Assembly: GCA_030620095.1 (NCBI GenBank)
Contig: JAUTXW010003818.1
Coordinates: 1-64,000, forward strand
DNA length: 64,000 bases
Origin: Kuschelorhynchus macadamiae
Lineage: Eukaryota; Arthropoda; Insecta; Coleoptera; Curculionidae
Reading direction: 5' to 3'
How positions within the stretch are numbered: position 1 is the stretch's first letter; each line of letters starts with the position of its first letter. A model generated the notes under the pieces. That model saw only the letters and a program-made list of their open reading frames with translations. It did not search any database and was not told the origin of the DNA. Positions 1-12,462 of the stretch are shown piece by piece. Position numbers and translations under genes: made by a program.

Positions 1-3000
1 ATGTCGTTTGCTTAACTTTTACCCAGCGAGCTAAAGACTTACTTTGCGCACCAGTTAGAAATATACTATCTAATGCTTTATTTTAACTGCAGATTGTACA
101 TTTTTGAGTAATATAAACACACAGCTCAGTTTACAACAATAACTGCCTTATTTTACAACAGCGCTTGTTACCGATGTTTCATTTTTTGTGTTGACCTCAT
201 TATAATTATAAAACTTAAATAACACGAAAAACGCTTTAGGCATGAAACATCTGCTTGAAATCTAAAATGTTCATCAAAATTGGTTGGGCCGTTTTCAAGA
301 TATGGCATTTTGAAGATTGTAATAAATAATTCTATTTTAGTAGTGTATCTTCTGCCTAAAGGAATATATTATTATCGTGGTAATGTACCATATTAAAATG
401 CCTGAAATTTGTTTTTGTAAAAATGATAAACATTTAAGTTTTGAACTTTTACATAAAATACAAATATAAAACTTTTTGAAAAATTGTTTTTTTCCGCATA
501 GTATAGAAGATACGGGCTTTTAAAATGCGAAATCCACATTCAAAAAAGTTTACTTTTGCAAAAGTTAAATCAATTTGAAAAATGTTTTAGATAAGTTTTT
601 ATAAATACAATTATTATTCTTATTATAGGAATCCTTTATTTTTTACGAAGTGATCTATAATAACCATTTAGTGTAAGATGCGAAAGTTCAAAATAAAATT
701 ATATAAGCAGAAAGCAATGTAGGACATATTTGGGTACAAATTTTGGCGCAACTTTAAATAATTATAATTAGTAAAATATAATACAAATTACAAAAATTGT
801 AATTGATTAAGAGTAATATTTAAATTTTAGGGAATAAAACAGTAATATTATGAGTAGTCAAATTTAAAAATAAATCAAATTGTAAAGAAAAAATATTGTT
901 AGACTCGTTTTGATTAAATTTGATTTGCCACTTCTATTAAAGATATATTGACTATCATTATAACTTTAAAGATGCGTCAAATTTAAACTGTGTATTACCT
1001 AATGTAAACTACGGGCGATGTAATTTGATTAAAAAACAACAGTTTTTCCACAGGTTATCAAATTTAACATTAAACTTATAGATGCATGAAATAAAGGGCA
1101 ATTTAGTTTAATATTATATATAAAGGTAATTTTCTTTCGTAAACTGGCTGCGATGCGATTTACGGCATGCGACATATCGCATCGGGCCCCTTGAATTTTT
1201 TCACATGAAATGAAAACTGTTTGAATAACAACGCTCAAAAAAAGATGCTGAAGCTGCAATTTCGTACAGGTTTTAGGGCATCTGAACAGATATTTGCTTT
1301 TACTGACAAAAAAAGACATAGCCACCAAGTCGCAGTACCGCGTGCGGCTTTCCAGATAGGAGTGTGTACATTATATCATGGTGGCGCGGCGTACATTGTA
1401 GACTAAGCTGGTAACATATTTTTTTATAACTTCAAAAAATATATGTACATTGTATTTTTTTTGTAAAATTGCTAAATTAGAATAAAATGAGTTTTAGTGT
1501 TTTTTGTGATTTGTGTTATTAAATATTATAAATTATATTAACAATATTTACATTGCTGTAATAAAAAAGATGTCTGCTTAACGCATTTTACTGAAATTCA
1601 CTTTTAATAAATCTTGGATGTTATTATCTAGCCAAAATAAAAATGTCGGTCGAAGTTGTGAAATGATGTGTATCGTCACGACATTAAAAAAAATTTATTA
1701 TTACTACGGAAGAAAAATCAATTAAATATTATAAAGTGCCGTCTTTAAGAAAGATTTCTGAAAAATATATTTTTTACAATAACAAGTGAACAATAACTTT
1801 CAAAAGATTCATCAATTAATTCTGTGCAGCTTGATTAGAAAATTCTATTGAAAGCAGCAAAAGGTTTAAGAAAACGTGAAAAATAATTATAATTTTTGGT
1901 GATCTGTAGTTTTTTAATTGAACAGTGCTTTTATTCTATTTGTATAATTAAATATGTTTCCATGACTTAGCTTAGCTAAGAAAATGTGTAGATAGTAAGC
2001 AGATATTAATTTCATCGAATTAATTTAATCAACTTAAAAAAAAAACAAAACTTTTTACATATTTTATTTATGTAAAAAGACAAATTACTTTTCTACAAAT
2101 GAGTTTTTAATTTTATAACGAATTACAATAGTACGTTGGAATTTTAAAGGAAAAATTAATTAATGGAAAAAAACAAAAACCCGACTGGTAATAACAGGGT
2201 ATGGGAGTATGGGAGATATGCTAATTAGCTAACTAAAAAGAAGAAAACAACTTAGCATTTTTATTTCTCTATCAAAATTACGATTTTGTTGCAAAAATAT
2301 TTTCAAGAATGCCATCCCGTTTCATTTATTATCAAGATTACAGAAATCCATTTGTTTATCATTTACTTACTTAGCTAAGTAAGATGTTTTTCATTTTAGT
2401 GAAGATCATTGCAAGAGGAGATGCATTTATACATTTTAATTTTCAGTCACTGCGTGCTTTCAAAATTGTTGTTTGAAATTAATATTTCTACCACTACCTA
2501 CTACATAAAGAAAGAGGTTAACATAAACTGAAGGATATGAAGTGATTCAACACGATATTTTTTAAATATAATTATTAAATACAAATAGATATAGATATAT
2601 CTAATATTATTATGCGTAGAAAAAATATTTTAACAATTCGGCCTCGCAAAAGGCACAAACTAGATTTCTACCCCATTCCGCACACAAAGTACTTTTATTT
2701 AACAGCCAAAAGTGAAAACACAACCTGCCTTATTTCATTTCAGTGCTGATAACGGGGACTGAAAAATGAAATAGATGAAAGGATCCCCGCTTGCAGTGGT
2801 CAATACAGTGAAATAATATAAATTGTTATTAATTTTTAAAAACAAAATTTTTAAATTTATATAAAGGTTTTACTTACATAAAATAATAAATATGCCATCT
2901 TGTTTTCTTCTTCCTTTCAGCCACAGGTAAATTTGTTTTATGATACCAAACATAAAAATTAATTACTATATCCACATATAATTAAAATTTAGAATGAATA

Positions 3001-3200
3001 TATCGTTTGTTCCAATACAAAATAATTAAAAAATTTTTATGATTTTTGGTTTCAATTTTTTTAGAAATTCATTAGCTTCAACGGCCTCCAATATCATTGT
3101 GGGAAACTGAAATAATGTCTTATAACTCTATTTATTCTGACATTGTTATTAGAATTATTATAAGACTAGATTTTGATATTGTAATCACCTGCCTCTAATT
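1..3200. other. no recognised gene
   Basis: AT-rich sequence with only short open frames. The one structure noted is a perfect 9 bp inverted repeat at 1151-1159 and 1176-1184 (CGATGCGAT with its complement), a possible small hairpin. Nothing else could be assigned. Confidence 0.5.
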
Positions 3201-3219
3201 CCTCCCCTAGTTACGCTAC

Positions 3220-3430
3220 TGGGTCCTTTAAAACTACTCCCATGTTTGATACTATTATTGGGATTACTTTTCTTTCATAATTCCACATGGCTATTATGCC
3301 CCCAGATGAAAAGCCATTTTTAATCTGAGGCGATATCTATAAGAAATATGTTCTTTTCTGTTCTTATTACTTCTATATCTGGTCTGTTTTCTCTATGTTC
3401 CAATCTCCTGTCTGTGATTATATATAGTTC
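3220..3430 (-). pseudogene. non-LTR retrotransposon remnant, restriction-like endonuclease region
   Basis: Read on the minus strand, 3425 down to 3320 gives ITDRRLEHRENRPDIEV then IRTEKNIFLIDIA. This is the RPDI...LIDVA core of the PD-(D/E)xK-type nuclease region seen at the C-terminus of R2/R4/NeSL-like non-LTR elements. After a stop and a shortened spacer, another frame at about 3290-3243 gives MWNYERKVIPIIVSNMGVV, matching the usual RMW...VIPIVIGALG motif that follows. The spacer is shorter than usual and the frame is broken, so this is a dead fragment. The reverse transcriptase part was not found. A short ORF at 3531-3740 on the same strand may belong to the same element, but I recognise nothing in it. 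Confidence 0.5.
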
Positions 3431-4560
3431 CATCTCTTATACACTTTATTGTTTTTATTTTCAGTGATGGTGAATGCCTTGTATTTTGTAGTAGTTTACT
3501 TTGTGTTTTCATTTAGCTTGTACTTCAAAGTTAATTCTTGGTGTATGATTTTTTTACTTTATCATGTCTAAAATTGTATTGACATGGTGCTATTGGCAGC
3601 CTCCTATAGTATGGTGTAATTCTCAGTTTTGTTTTACAAGATACAACTCCATCTCTCAAGATATACATTTTCGATAGTTGTTGGTCTTTGTCATTTGACC
3701 ATTGGTTAAAAATATTAATAACAATAACAATATTAACCATTAAGATTTTTATTTTGTAAAATGCAACTTGAAGTTAAGGAAAATATTATTATTAATATTA
3801 AAACTTTTTATAAAGCAAATGGTATGTAGGGATTTTTAAGAAGTCAAGGGTATGAATGTTTATTATTTTATATTTAGAGGATATTAAAATGCATTTTTTA
3901 ATAAGTGGAAAACCAACTTGAATTATTATGTCATTAAGTTAAGGAAAAAGAGGCAATTTTCTAAAAAAAATAAAAAAAAAGTTTTCTCAAATATGCGTTG
4001 ATTTAAATTTATTTTAAGATTATTAGACAGATAGACAAAAGTAGTGATAATATATGCTTTACCTTTCTGTATTTTACCAAAGGCATCTTTCTGTATTTCA
4101 TCGGGTAAATTGTAAATTTTAATTCAAAAATAAAATAATATTGACTCTGACGTTACTAATGAAAAGAACTTTCATAATTTATTAAATATTTCGGATAAGC
4201 TATTTTGAATGTATTATTCGAAAAGGGGATAATTAACTGTGAAAAAACTGCTACTTTTAGTGACCAAATTGATACAGTTTCAATGATTGGATATTAGTTT
4301 GCGAGTGACATACACCTCTCGTAAATCTAAATCAGACAACAAACATCAAGTACCCTAATTTATTTAATATAGAGATAAATGTAAATATTAAGTGAATGTG
4401 TTGTTAGTACGTAGAAACCAGTCAACAGGGAACACTATTATTAATAATAAATATGGAAAACCCCAATAAATATCATGCATTTGAATACTGACTATTTGTT
4501 ACAGCACAGAATTTTTGCACGAACTAAACTTAAAAATTTCATAAATCTATTTAAATTTAG
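3431..4560. other. no recognised gene
   Basis: AT-rich intronic sequence. Only unassigned short frames are present. Confidence 0.4.
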
Positions 4561-4679
4561 TCTAGACCAGCGATTCCTAATCTATGATAGATCCACCACC
4601 GTTGGTACACCTAACTATTCAAGGTGATACACCAAACAAATTACCTGAAGTCGTAAAAAATAGGACTTCCGCAAATCTT

Positions 4680-4870
4680 AAAAAATAAACTGCTGGAGAT
4701 ATCAAGTGCATAAAACAAAGTCTTGTTCCAAATTAAAATTTGTATCTCGGGAATGAGGATAGATAGTTTAAAGCGCTTTTTTGTAGTTTTGCAGCTTCTT
4801 GCTGTACCTGGTAGTTTTAAAAAAGTGCCCTTTATTCAAAAATAATTCTCTTATGGTAACTGAATAAATA
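4680..4870 (+). repeat. diverged repeat, inverted partner of 8640-8885
   Basis: The stretch around AAACTGCTGGAGAT and TCAAGTGCATAAAACAAAGT recurs in reverse complement at 8815-8845 (AAACTGCTGGACATCTC, then AAGTGCATAAAGCAAAGT). Similarity fades outward. It is probably the untranslated part of a transposon family shared by both places. No protein was recognised here. Confidence 0.45.
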
Positions 4871-6416
4871 CTTAATACATTTTTATTTTGTTGTACGGCA
4901 TTGTTTGTAAAATTTTAAGTTTTACTCTGTAACTTTACTACTTTACATCAAATCATGTTTTTTTTTTATGAAAACATTGATTTATTTTAAGTTTTCCTCT
5001 GGAACTTTATTACTATTAGTATCTTTACGCCATAAGTTCGAGACGGTTGGAATTTTTTGATGACTGTAAATTATGAGTTGCCGCAGTAATGAAATTTGTT
5101 ACGTATCCAGTGTATTTACAACACCCAACGATATTACGCCAAATATCTGAGTACAATAATATACATGAAGCATATAAATTTCTGTTGTGACCCTAAGTTT
5201 ACTTCTACCGGGTGTATATATAAATAAGATCTTAATTCCTGGTATTTTTAGAAAACCAGCAACTCTAAGAATGATGTATTATCAGCAACCAGCAATGCCA
5301 AAATAAAATATGGACATTAATAAGAAACACGTTAAAAAATTTTTAATTCAAGCTAACTTTTAGATCGGCTACAAAAAAACGTTATTCATTAACAAAAAAA
5401 GTTATTCATTAATTCTTATCAGTAACTCTATAAGCGTTCTCTTTGAGAAATCTAGTAAATTGTATTTAAAATTTTCGTCAATAAAACGTTTTTATTTTGA
5501 CAATTATAATGACAACGTTTTAAAAATTTTAAAGCGTTCAAAATGGTAGAGCTAGGAGTAGAGTGGGTACCTTGAACTCCTTAATTAATTTTAGAATATT
5601 TAATAAACACTATTTTTAACTTAAATTTTAGCAAATTTGGTCCTACTTTCAAGTATGTCGTGTAAAACTAACAATTTAAAACACTCATAAAATCATACAA
5701 AAAGTGTCTCAGATTTGGCAGGAGCACTTGGAAATTGAGTATTGCTTTACTGGTTCGTATTACAATTTATAATGTATGTACCTATCTATAAAAAAAATCC
5801 AGTCATTATTGTTTTTCTCTAAAAAATATTTACATAACAAGTTTTTGGACACTCTGCATAAAATTGGGGCAAGGTATGATATAAAGCGGGAACGGGTCCT
5901 GATAATACATGTGCTTTGCATTTTAATAGTTTTAAGTAGAGCTGGTGTTATTAACGAAAAATTGATAATCTATTTTAGGTTACGTTTGAATTTGAATAAA
6001 CTAATAAACAGGTCATATTATGAAATTGCTTTTTTTTATATTAAGTCTTGCGCCTTAGAGTAAATTTGAGTCGCTCGTTAAAGTTCGATTTTGCTATATG
6101 AACTCCGTTCATTTCTAAACACTTAAACGATAAATACTTTTAAAATGTCTTGAATATAAATATATTTTTTTCTGAGCAATTAAAATTATTACAGAAACAT
6201 TAAAATAGATATTATTTCTCTGAATCAGAGAGCAGGTACTACGCCTATATACGAATCCGGGTTATAATACGATTTACAACTTGCTACCTTTTTAAATCGT
6301 ACTTTTAATAATATTTCTTTACTACTCTAATATTAATGGCTAATATTATAAGTAAATTTTAAGAAATAGGCCCCACAACTAAAGACCAAAATGCAAAGCC
6401 GACAATACGAGATCTG

Positions 6417-6420
<4 letters not shown>
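4871..6420. other. no recognised gene
   Basis: AT-rich sequence with one 95-codon frame (5776-6063, plus) whose translation resembles nothing I know and has no codon bias. It is left as non-coding. Confidence 0.4.

Positions 6421-6480
<60 letters not shown>
6421..6480. repeat. (TA)n microsatellite
   Basis: Sixty bases of uninterrupted TA. Confidence 0.95.
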
Positions 6481-6483
<3 letters not shown>

Positions 6484-6799
6484 CATTCAACGATCTGCGA
6501 TACCAGTGTTGTTCTTGTTCTTATGTGATTTAATCCGTTCCGTTCCGTTCTTCCATGACCGCTATTCGTGAACTGTGAAATCGCGAAACAAAACTGCGAT
6601 TCTTAAGTAAGGCAAAGGAGCCGGGGCTGCCTGTCTGGTGCATGGTTTATGTCACTTCTGTAATCACATCATGGTTGTTGCGTTGAGCAAATCACGTACC
6701 GCTCCCGAGATTTTTAGATATCACTCACTGATTAATTCATAGGTAATGAAAGTTTGCTCATCGCTGGTCACGCCTAGCCATTATTTAAATACGCATTAA

Positions 6800-8190
6800 T
6801 GAGATTTGTTGCCCTTTTTTATTCAGTTTTGTCTATCTACAAAATATCATTTTCAGTCCCACCCTTCTTATCGCACTCTTAGGTTATCTGGGCTTCTCAA
6901 AAAATTCAACAGACCTTCTTTCGTCGGATTTTGCTGTTGTGAAGAGCGGAGTGCCACAGGGCTCTGTTCTGGGACCTCTTCTATTTATACGTCTCAGTTC
7001 TCCAATATCCTCCAGCACTGTTCATTGCATTTCTACGCCGACGACTCCCAAATATATTTATCTTTTATTCCAGCAGAAGTTGACACTGCGTGTATAAAAA
7101 TTAATAACGACTTAAAACGTCTTCTGGACATCTCCAATAAATACAGTTTAAATATCAACGCAAGTAAGTCCAAAGTAATGTTGTTTGGTAGAAAATCGGC
7201 ACTCATCAATTGATCACATCAATATTAATATGATTCGGATAGATTAATCCTAACAGATAAGGCAAAAAACTTAGGGCTTTTTGTAGATTATATGCTTAGG
7301 TTTGACAAGCATGTCAGTGCCCTTATAAAGAAAGCTTTTAGTACCCTTAAAGTTATTTACACAAACAGACATTATTTTAACAAAAGTACGCGTCGTTTAT
7401 TATGCGAGGCGCATGTTCTGTCACATCTTAACTATTGGTGATATAATATATGGTCCCAACTTACTACGTGTTGATATGAGTCGGCTACAGCTGATTCAGA
7501 ATGCTTGCATAAGACTTACATGTGGCATAAGACGACGAGGTCATGTATCTCAGGCACTTAAAGAATTGAATTGGCTTAATATAGAGAACCGACGCAAACT
7601 ACACTCACTAATATTTTATCATAAAATAATCTCGTTAAAAAAACATCTTATCTCTTTAAAAAACTAAAATTTCTATCATCCGTGCACTCGGTTAATGTAC
7701 GATACAAACATCTCCTCACTATACCTCAGCATGAAACCACTACATTTCGTGGATCATTTTCATTCGACGCTCCAAAAAAATGTAATAATTTACCAGATCA
7801 TTTAAAGATTCTATCTATTCCAGCCTTTAAAAGGCAAGTTAAAAAACTGCTTTTAAATATTTAACTTTTAAATTCTAAATGTTTTACTCCTTCTGTATGT
7901 TTATATATGAAATATAGGAAAATTAATTCTGAATATGTAATAATGAATATTTTTATTATTGATGATTGCTACTAGAAACTCTAAGCTGTCTCACTTATAT
8001 TGTATTGTTTTTTTCTTTACTGAATTTTACTTAGTTTAAAGGTTGAGTTGAAAAGCGCTAGTCACCGCTACGCCTGTGAATGTGAACTCTGCCCTTTGTC
8101 AGATTTTTTTTTCCATCTTGGGTTAGAATTAAGTTGTAAGTTTTTGTATACTTCTGGCAATAAAAGCATATATTATTATTATTATTAAAT
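6800..8190 (+). pseudogene. 5'-truncated CR1/L2-like non-LTR retrotransposon, reverse transcriptase remnant
   Basis: Pieces of one reverse transcriptase run in order through several frames. VKSGVPQGSVLGPLLF (6938-6985) is the template-grip motif. HFYADDSQIYLSF (7027-7065) is the catalytic YADD block. NLGLFVDYMLRFDKHVS (about 7268-7317), LIQNACIRLTCGIRRRGHVS (about 7490) and KKCNNLPDHLKILSIPAFKR (about 7780-7830) form the usual C-terminal tail. At least three frameshifts separate them. After the last stop come an AATAAA signal (8160) and a tail of ATT/TATTA repeats (8170-8187), as in L2/CR1-type 3' ends. The 5' half, with the endonuclease, is missing, the normal outcome of target-primed insertion. 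The clade call rests on the FYADDSQIYLS wording and the microsatellite tail; Daphne or Crack groups are equally possible. Confidence 0.78.
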
Positions 8191-8639
8191 TCCATATGAA
8201 ACGGCACTAAGATCATAGTTCGAATTCCAGCAACCCAGTTTAGGAACATGCAGAGTCGCTGCGAGGAACACCGTCATATTTAGTTGGTCGAGAAGTGCTT
8301 CGCGCTTAGCCATTGAGACTTGCTTGCATTTTTTTTTTCATTTTTGACTATTTACAAAATACCATTAAATATGTCTCATTAAGCTAGCTGAAAATGTTGA
8401 TCGTTCTGCAGCTCTGCGGCATTTATCCGCCAGCTTTCTATAGAGACATTTATTCGATATATTTATGAGAAATAAAGTCATATCGTTACGGGATAAAATG
8501 TAAAATAAATTAATATCTTCATAAATAAATCATATATTAAATTTAAGGAGGATACTGAAAAACCCACCAAATCAGTTTTTACATTATATCTCAATAAATC
8601 AAAATGAAAATTCATACATACGATTGTCACTTAAAAGTT
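8191..8639. other. no recognised gene
   Basis: Sequence between the non-LTR tail and the next repeat. Nothing recognisable was seen. Confidence 0.4.
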
Positions 8640-8885
8640 ACCAAAATTAAATTTTGTAAAAGAATGCACTACTTTTGTTGAGCATCACAGTTACAAGAGC
8701 CACTTGACTTTTAACTTAACCTACAAGAAAGTGCTCTAATATCCTGCAAAGCTGATTAAGAAATACTGTTTCGTTCCCAAGATAATTTTTAATACGGAAT
8801 ACTTTGCTTTATGCACTTGAGATGTCCAGCAGTTTATATTGTAATACAGACGTTCTGTCCAAATCCAAAGTAATTTATTTTGGTT
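8640..8885 (-). repeat. diverged repeat, inverted partner of 4680-4870
   Basis: The reverse complement carries the same AAACTGCTGGA...AAGTGCATAAA core as 4680-4870. It lies just outside the long-TIR transposon at 8966 and may be a separate, older insertion. Confidence 0.4.
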
Positions 8886-8965
8886 AGCTGAAATAGATAA
8901 TAAAAAGAAAAAAAATGAAACTTGTAGATTTCCTTCATTTGATTTTTTTAAATATACCTGGTGAC

Positions 8966-9640
8966 AACGGAACTGCTACGCTGGCTCGCATTTTAAAACA
9001 GCTTAAGATAAAATTTTGAAAGGCAAAAAAACAAACGACAGTTATTTTCGGTTTCACCGGAAACCATTAAAGTTTTGCTATTTTAAATGGCAACCTTGGT
9101 ATATTTATGCATATTTGAATTCTAAGAGATATTCTATACATTTTTTATGTAACATGTCCTATACCTAAACTTAATAAATTTTGATTTATGAAGCTAGCTA
9201 AAGTTTAATCTATTTTGACATTTATTTGAATTTTTCAAAAAAGTGAAGCGCGCTACGATCAAAACAAATGATGCAATTTGTACTTCAATCAAGGCAATCT
9301 AGGATGGCAGAATAAAAAAACAACAATTCGATATATGTCAAAATTTAGATTTTCATCGATTTTTGTATAAAAACGGTATAACTTACAACAATAAAACTTT
9401 CACTATCCAATCATACTTTTTTATCGTCTATCCATTTGTATCATCATTTTTCATTTTCGAACAAAGGGTAATTTCTTTTTATAACTATTGAGTTTACTAG
9501 AATAATCATATTTGCCATGTCACTACCACAGATTACTATGGTAGTTAAAATCAATTTAATTTTGACAGGTAACTTATTTATTACCGGTGAGTTTAGAAAG
9601 ATTATTTTCAAATTTTCGTTATTTTTTTTTTGTAAAAGAA
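8966..9640 (+). repeat. left long terminal inverted repeat
   Basis: About 650 bp arm pairing with 10715-11238, with small indels that make the arms unequal in length. It contains a spurious minus-strand frame at 9444-9644. The inner edge is near the GGTGAGTTTAGAAAGATTATT segment. Confidence 0.75.
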
Positions 9641-9679
9641 ACATTTTTTTTTTAGTTTTTTTTTAAAGCAAAGTTTTAC

Positions 9680-10545
9680 AAGAGCTGAACAAATAGATAT
9701 GCTTCTCGTTTATGGTGAGTCCTCACAAAATAAAACGCAGGCTCAAGCACTCTTTGCAGAACGATACCCCGACAGAAACTAATCCTGCTTTCCCCTATTT
9801 TCCGTGCTCATTATTAATAAAGAAATAAATGTTCTGGTATGTGTGAATGCTCATCTTAATATTTCTACGCGACAGAATGAAAATGAAATCGGAGTTAGCA
9901 GAGAAAGTGCAAGAAACATAAGTATAAACCATACAAATACCAAATTAGTGGTGCTAACGACTTTGCTAGGCGAGTTCAATTTTGCCAATGGTTTATGGAG
10001 AATTATAACCACAAAAATAACTTTAGTAGCATGATATTGTATTCTGATGCGTCGGGCTTTACGAATCTGGGAGTGTTTAAGAGGGCCAATGTGAGATATT
10101 GGGCGATTGAAAATCAACATCTGTTCAATCAAGGATCTTTCAAGAACGCTTCGGTGTTAATGTATTTCTGGGTCTTTTAGGGACGAAAATTGTAAGGCCA
10201 ATATTTACTTTCAACAGAATGGCGCGCCGGCTCATGATGCTAGGATTTGTGTGGACTATTTAAATGACAGGTTTGAGGACCAATGGATAGGGACGAAAGG
10301 GCCTGTGAGGTGGCCCGCCGTTCTCCACATTTAACGCTCCTAGATTTTTTCTTCTGGGGTCATATCAAAGAAAAAGGCTATTTAACTCTACCAGAAAATC
10401 TAGACGTTTTAAGAAAACGAATTATTACAACTATTAATAATGTTACTATACCGCAAAAACAGAATGTACTACGAAAAACCGTAGAAAAGTGTGGGACATG
10501 TATTCAAGAAAAAGGTGGTGTTTTTGAAAATCTTAATTATGATTA
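9680..10545 (+). pseudogene. Tc1/mariner-superfamily (DUF4817-type) transposase, decayed
   Basis: The transposase can be followed in pieces. FTRAEQIDMLLVYGES then AQALFAERYPDR form the N-terminal helix-turn-helix region (9680-9780). VLVCVNAHLNISTRQNENEI then GVSRESARNI (9834-9915) are a second HTH. HKYKPYKYQISGANDFARRV and FCQWFMENY (about 9920-10005) lead to the catalytic core ILYSDASGFTN (10036-10068), where the family usually has SDE. FQQNGAPAHDARICVDYLND (10211-10270) has Asn where the second catalytic Asp (QDGAPAH) is expected. A final piece reads LTLLDFFFWGHIKEKGYLTL (10337-10396). Stops and frameshifts separate these pieces. The catalytic changes mean it is inactive. Family assignment is from remembered insect transposases. 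Confidence 0.78.
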
Positions 10546-10625
10546 GGTTCGTTCGTTTTATTTTTGAGTTATTTTATTATTAGTTATACCTAATAATCAC
10601 ATACCTACCTATACCTAATAATCAC

Positions 10626-10646
10626 AACCTAACCTAACCTAACCTA
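10626..10646. repeat. short insect telomere-like run, four AACCT units
   Basis: Four exact copies of AACCT, the complement of the insect telomere unit TTAGG. They lie between the transposase remnant and the right inverted repeat. Confidence 0.7.
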
Positions 10647-10714
10647 TTTAATAAAGTAAAATAATAAAATAAATTCTTAGAAAATCAAAGATTGAAATAA
10701 AAAATGAATCATTT

Positions 10715-11238
10715 ATTTTCGCCTCGGCATACTTCTTTTAAAAAATTTAAATGAATCAAAATAAGATAAACTTTGAATAATCTGCCCAAACTTACAGGTA
10801 ATAAATAAGTACTTTAAATTCAATTGTTTTTAAATACCATCGCAACCTGTGGTAGTGACTAACACGATTATTCTAACAAACCCAATAGGAATAAGAAAAA
10901 AATGTTATCCGTTGTTTGAAAATTAAAAATGAGGATATAAATGGATAGAGGATAAAAAGTAGGATTGGGTATTGAAAGTCTTATGGTTTTAAGTTATACC
11001 GTTTTTATTAAAATAAATGTCACAATAGGTTAAACTTTATAGCTCCATAAGTCAAAATCTGATAAGTTTAGGTATAGGACATATTACATAAAACAAGTTT
11101 AGAATTTCTCGTTCAGATATGATTGTCAATTATTTTTTTTGCCTAAAATATGCATATTACTCAAGCCAATCGTCGGCGAAAATTTCAATTTTTTAACTAA
11201 AGCCTTTTTAAAATGCGAGCCTGGGTACTAGTTCCGTT
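10715..11238 (-). repeat. right long terminal inverted repeat
   Basis: Reverse complement of the left arm. The outer tip reads TAACGGAACTAGTACCCAGG on the minus strand. Confidence 0.75.
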
Positions 11239-12462
11239 ATATGCAGATAAATAATTTGTTTAGTTTCCAAAAAAACTAGAAATCATGCAAATGCAAAATT
11301 ACCATGCCGTAGAGTCATTATGAATGAAGCACTTTGTGGCACCCATCTTTACAATTACCCCCATTGCCTGGCTTATAAATATAGTGTTGTAAACGTATGA
11401 CAGTGCGTAAGAACATTTATTAATGAAGTATGTTCAACATAAATAGTTTTACCTATAAACTGAGGGATTGGAATAAGCCCTTGGCCGGGTTTCTGGACTT
11501 ATCTGGAAGCCACTGGAGCTGTTAGAAACATAGAAAACATTTTATTTTTACAAGAGGTCTTAGAAGATTTTATATGTGTTTTTAAAAGTTTAAAATGATT
11601 TTTATATATTTTTAAAACCAGTTGGAGAGTAAATTTGAACTTAGTTTTATAAGAAAAATTATGTTCCACAGTCAATAGATAAACTTGCAATACCTCTAAG
11701 TTTTAAACGTTTACTTCTTGTCTAATAGTTTAAGGTCTACGTAAACGATATCCAAAGTATATGATACTAATTATCTTCATGCACTAATGTCACGCTCTAG
11801 GCAAATAATGTTAAAAAGAAACAAAAAGCATTAGTACGTTATTTGTAAAAGAACAACAACGCACCTTGTTATATAAAATATAATATGTTTTACAAACCAT
11901 CATCTAGATATATCACCATTTACCACTTACGGTTTTATTCTTATAGTAAACGGTGATTGAAATTGAATAAAAATGGAGAGGCAAATTTGTTTTTACTCGA
12001 TACTGTGCCATGACTAACTGCAGGGCGGCGAAGTCCATAGGTGCAATGCATGAGATCCTAAAGACGACTCTAGGCAAATCAAATAATTACGAAATAAACG
12101 CTTACAAAAAAGAGGCTCTTTTTCGTAAGCAATTCGTGCAATATGTTACGTACTAGAACAAGCGAAGATTTTTTTTATAGTCCCCAAAATAAAGACGCAC
12201 ATTTGAATGGGGGCAACAATGTGGGCTGGCGTGGCGCTGGATACTTAAAGAAATTATCGAAATTAAACAGAGTTTTTTTATCTTATTTGTCACACTGAGA
12301 ATTTCGCCGTGAATTAGTTATTTACCTATCAATTTTTTTTTGAGGCATTTTTTACATTTCATACAGATTTTATGACTTTGAAAACCTAAAAGTTACTAAC
12401 TTACGTCGTCGTTCTTTAATATAACAAAGAATTAAAGCAATTAAAAATAACTCAATATGCCA
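11239..12462. other. no recognised gene
   Basis: Sequence between two transposons. The 5' end and TIR of the Tigger element should be here, but I could not identify them. Confidence 0.35.

Larger units (their letters stand above)
8966..11238 (+). mobile_element. DDE transposon with very long terminal inverted repeats
   Basis: The two ends are reverse complements over more than 500 bp. The left end AACGGAACTGCTACGC, then TGGCTCGCATTTTAAAA, matches the complement of the right end (11211-11238). The match continues inward through shared blocks: TGTCCTATACCTAAACTTA at 9156 pairs with 11068-11086, AAAACGGTATAACTTA at 9369 pairs with 10993-11008, and CACTACCACAG at 9521 pairs with 10850-10860. A decayed transposase (9680-10545) sits between the arms. 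The arms are about 80-85% matched by eye, so the copy is not recent. The target-site duplication could not be read with certainty. Confidence 0.8.

Noticed and set aside
2740..2810. Possible miRNA-like hairpin around ACGGGGACT and GGATCCCCGC
   Set aside because: Pairing is limited to a few bases with bulges, too weak to support an RNA gene.
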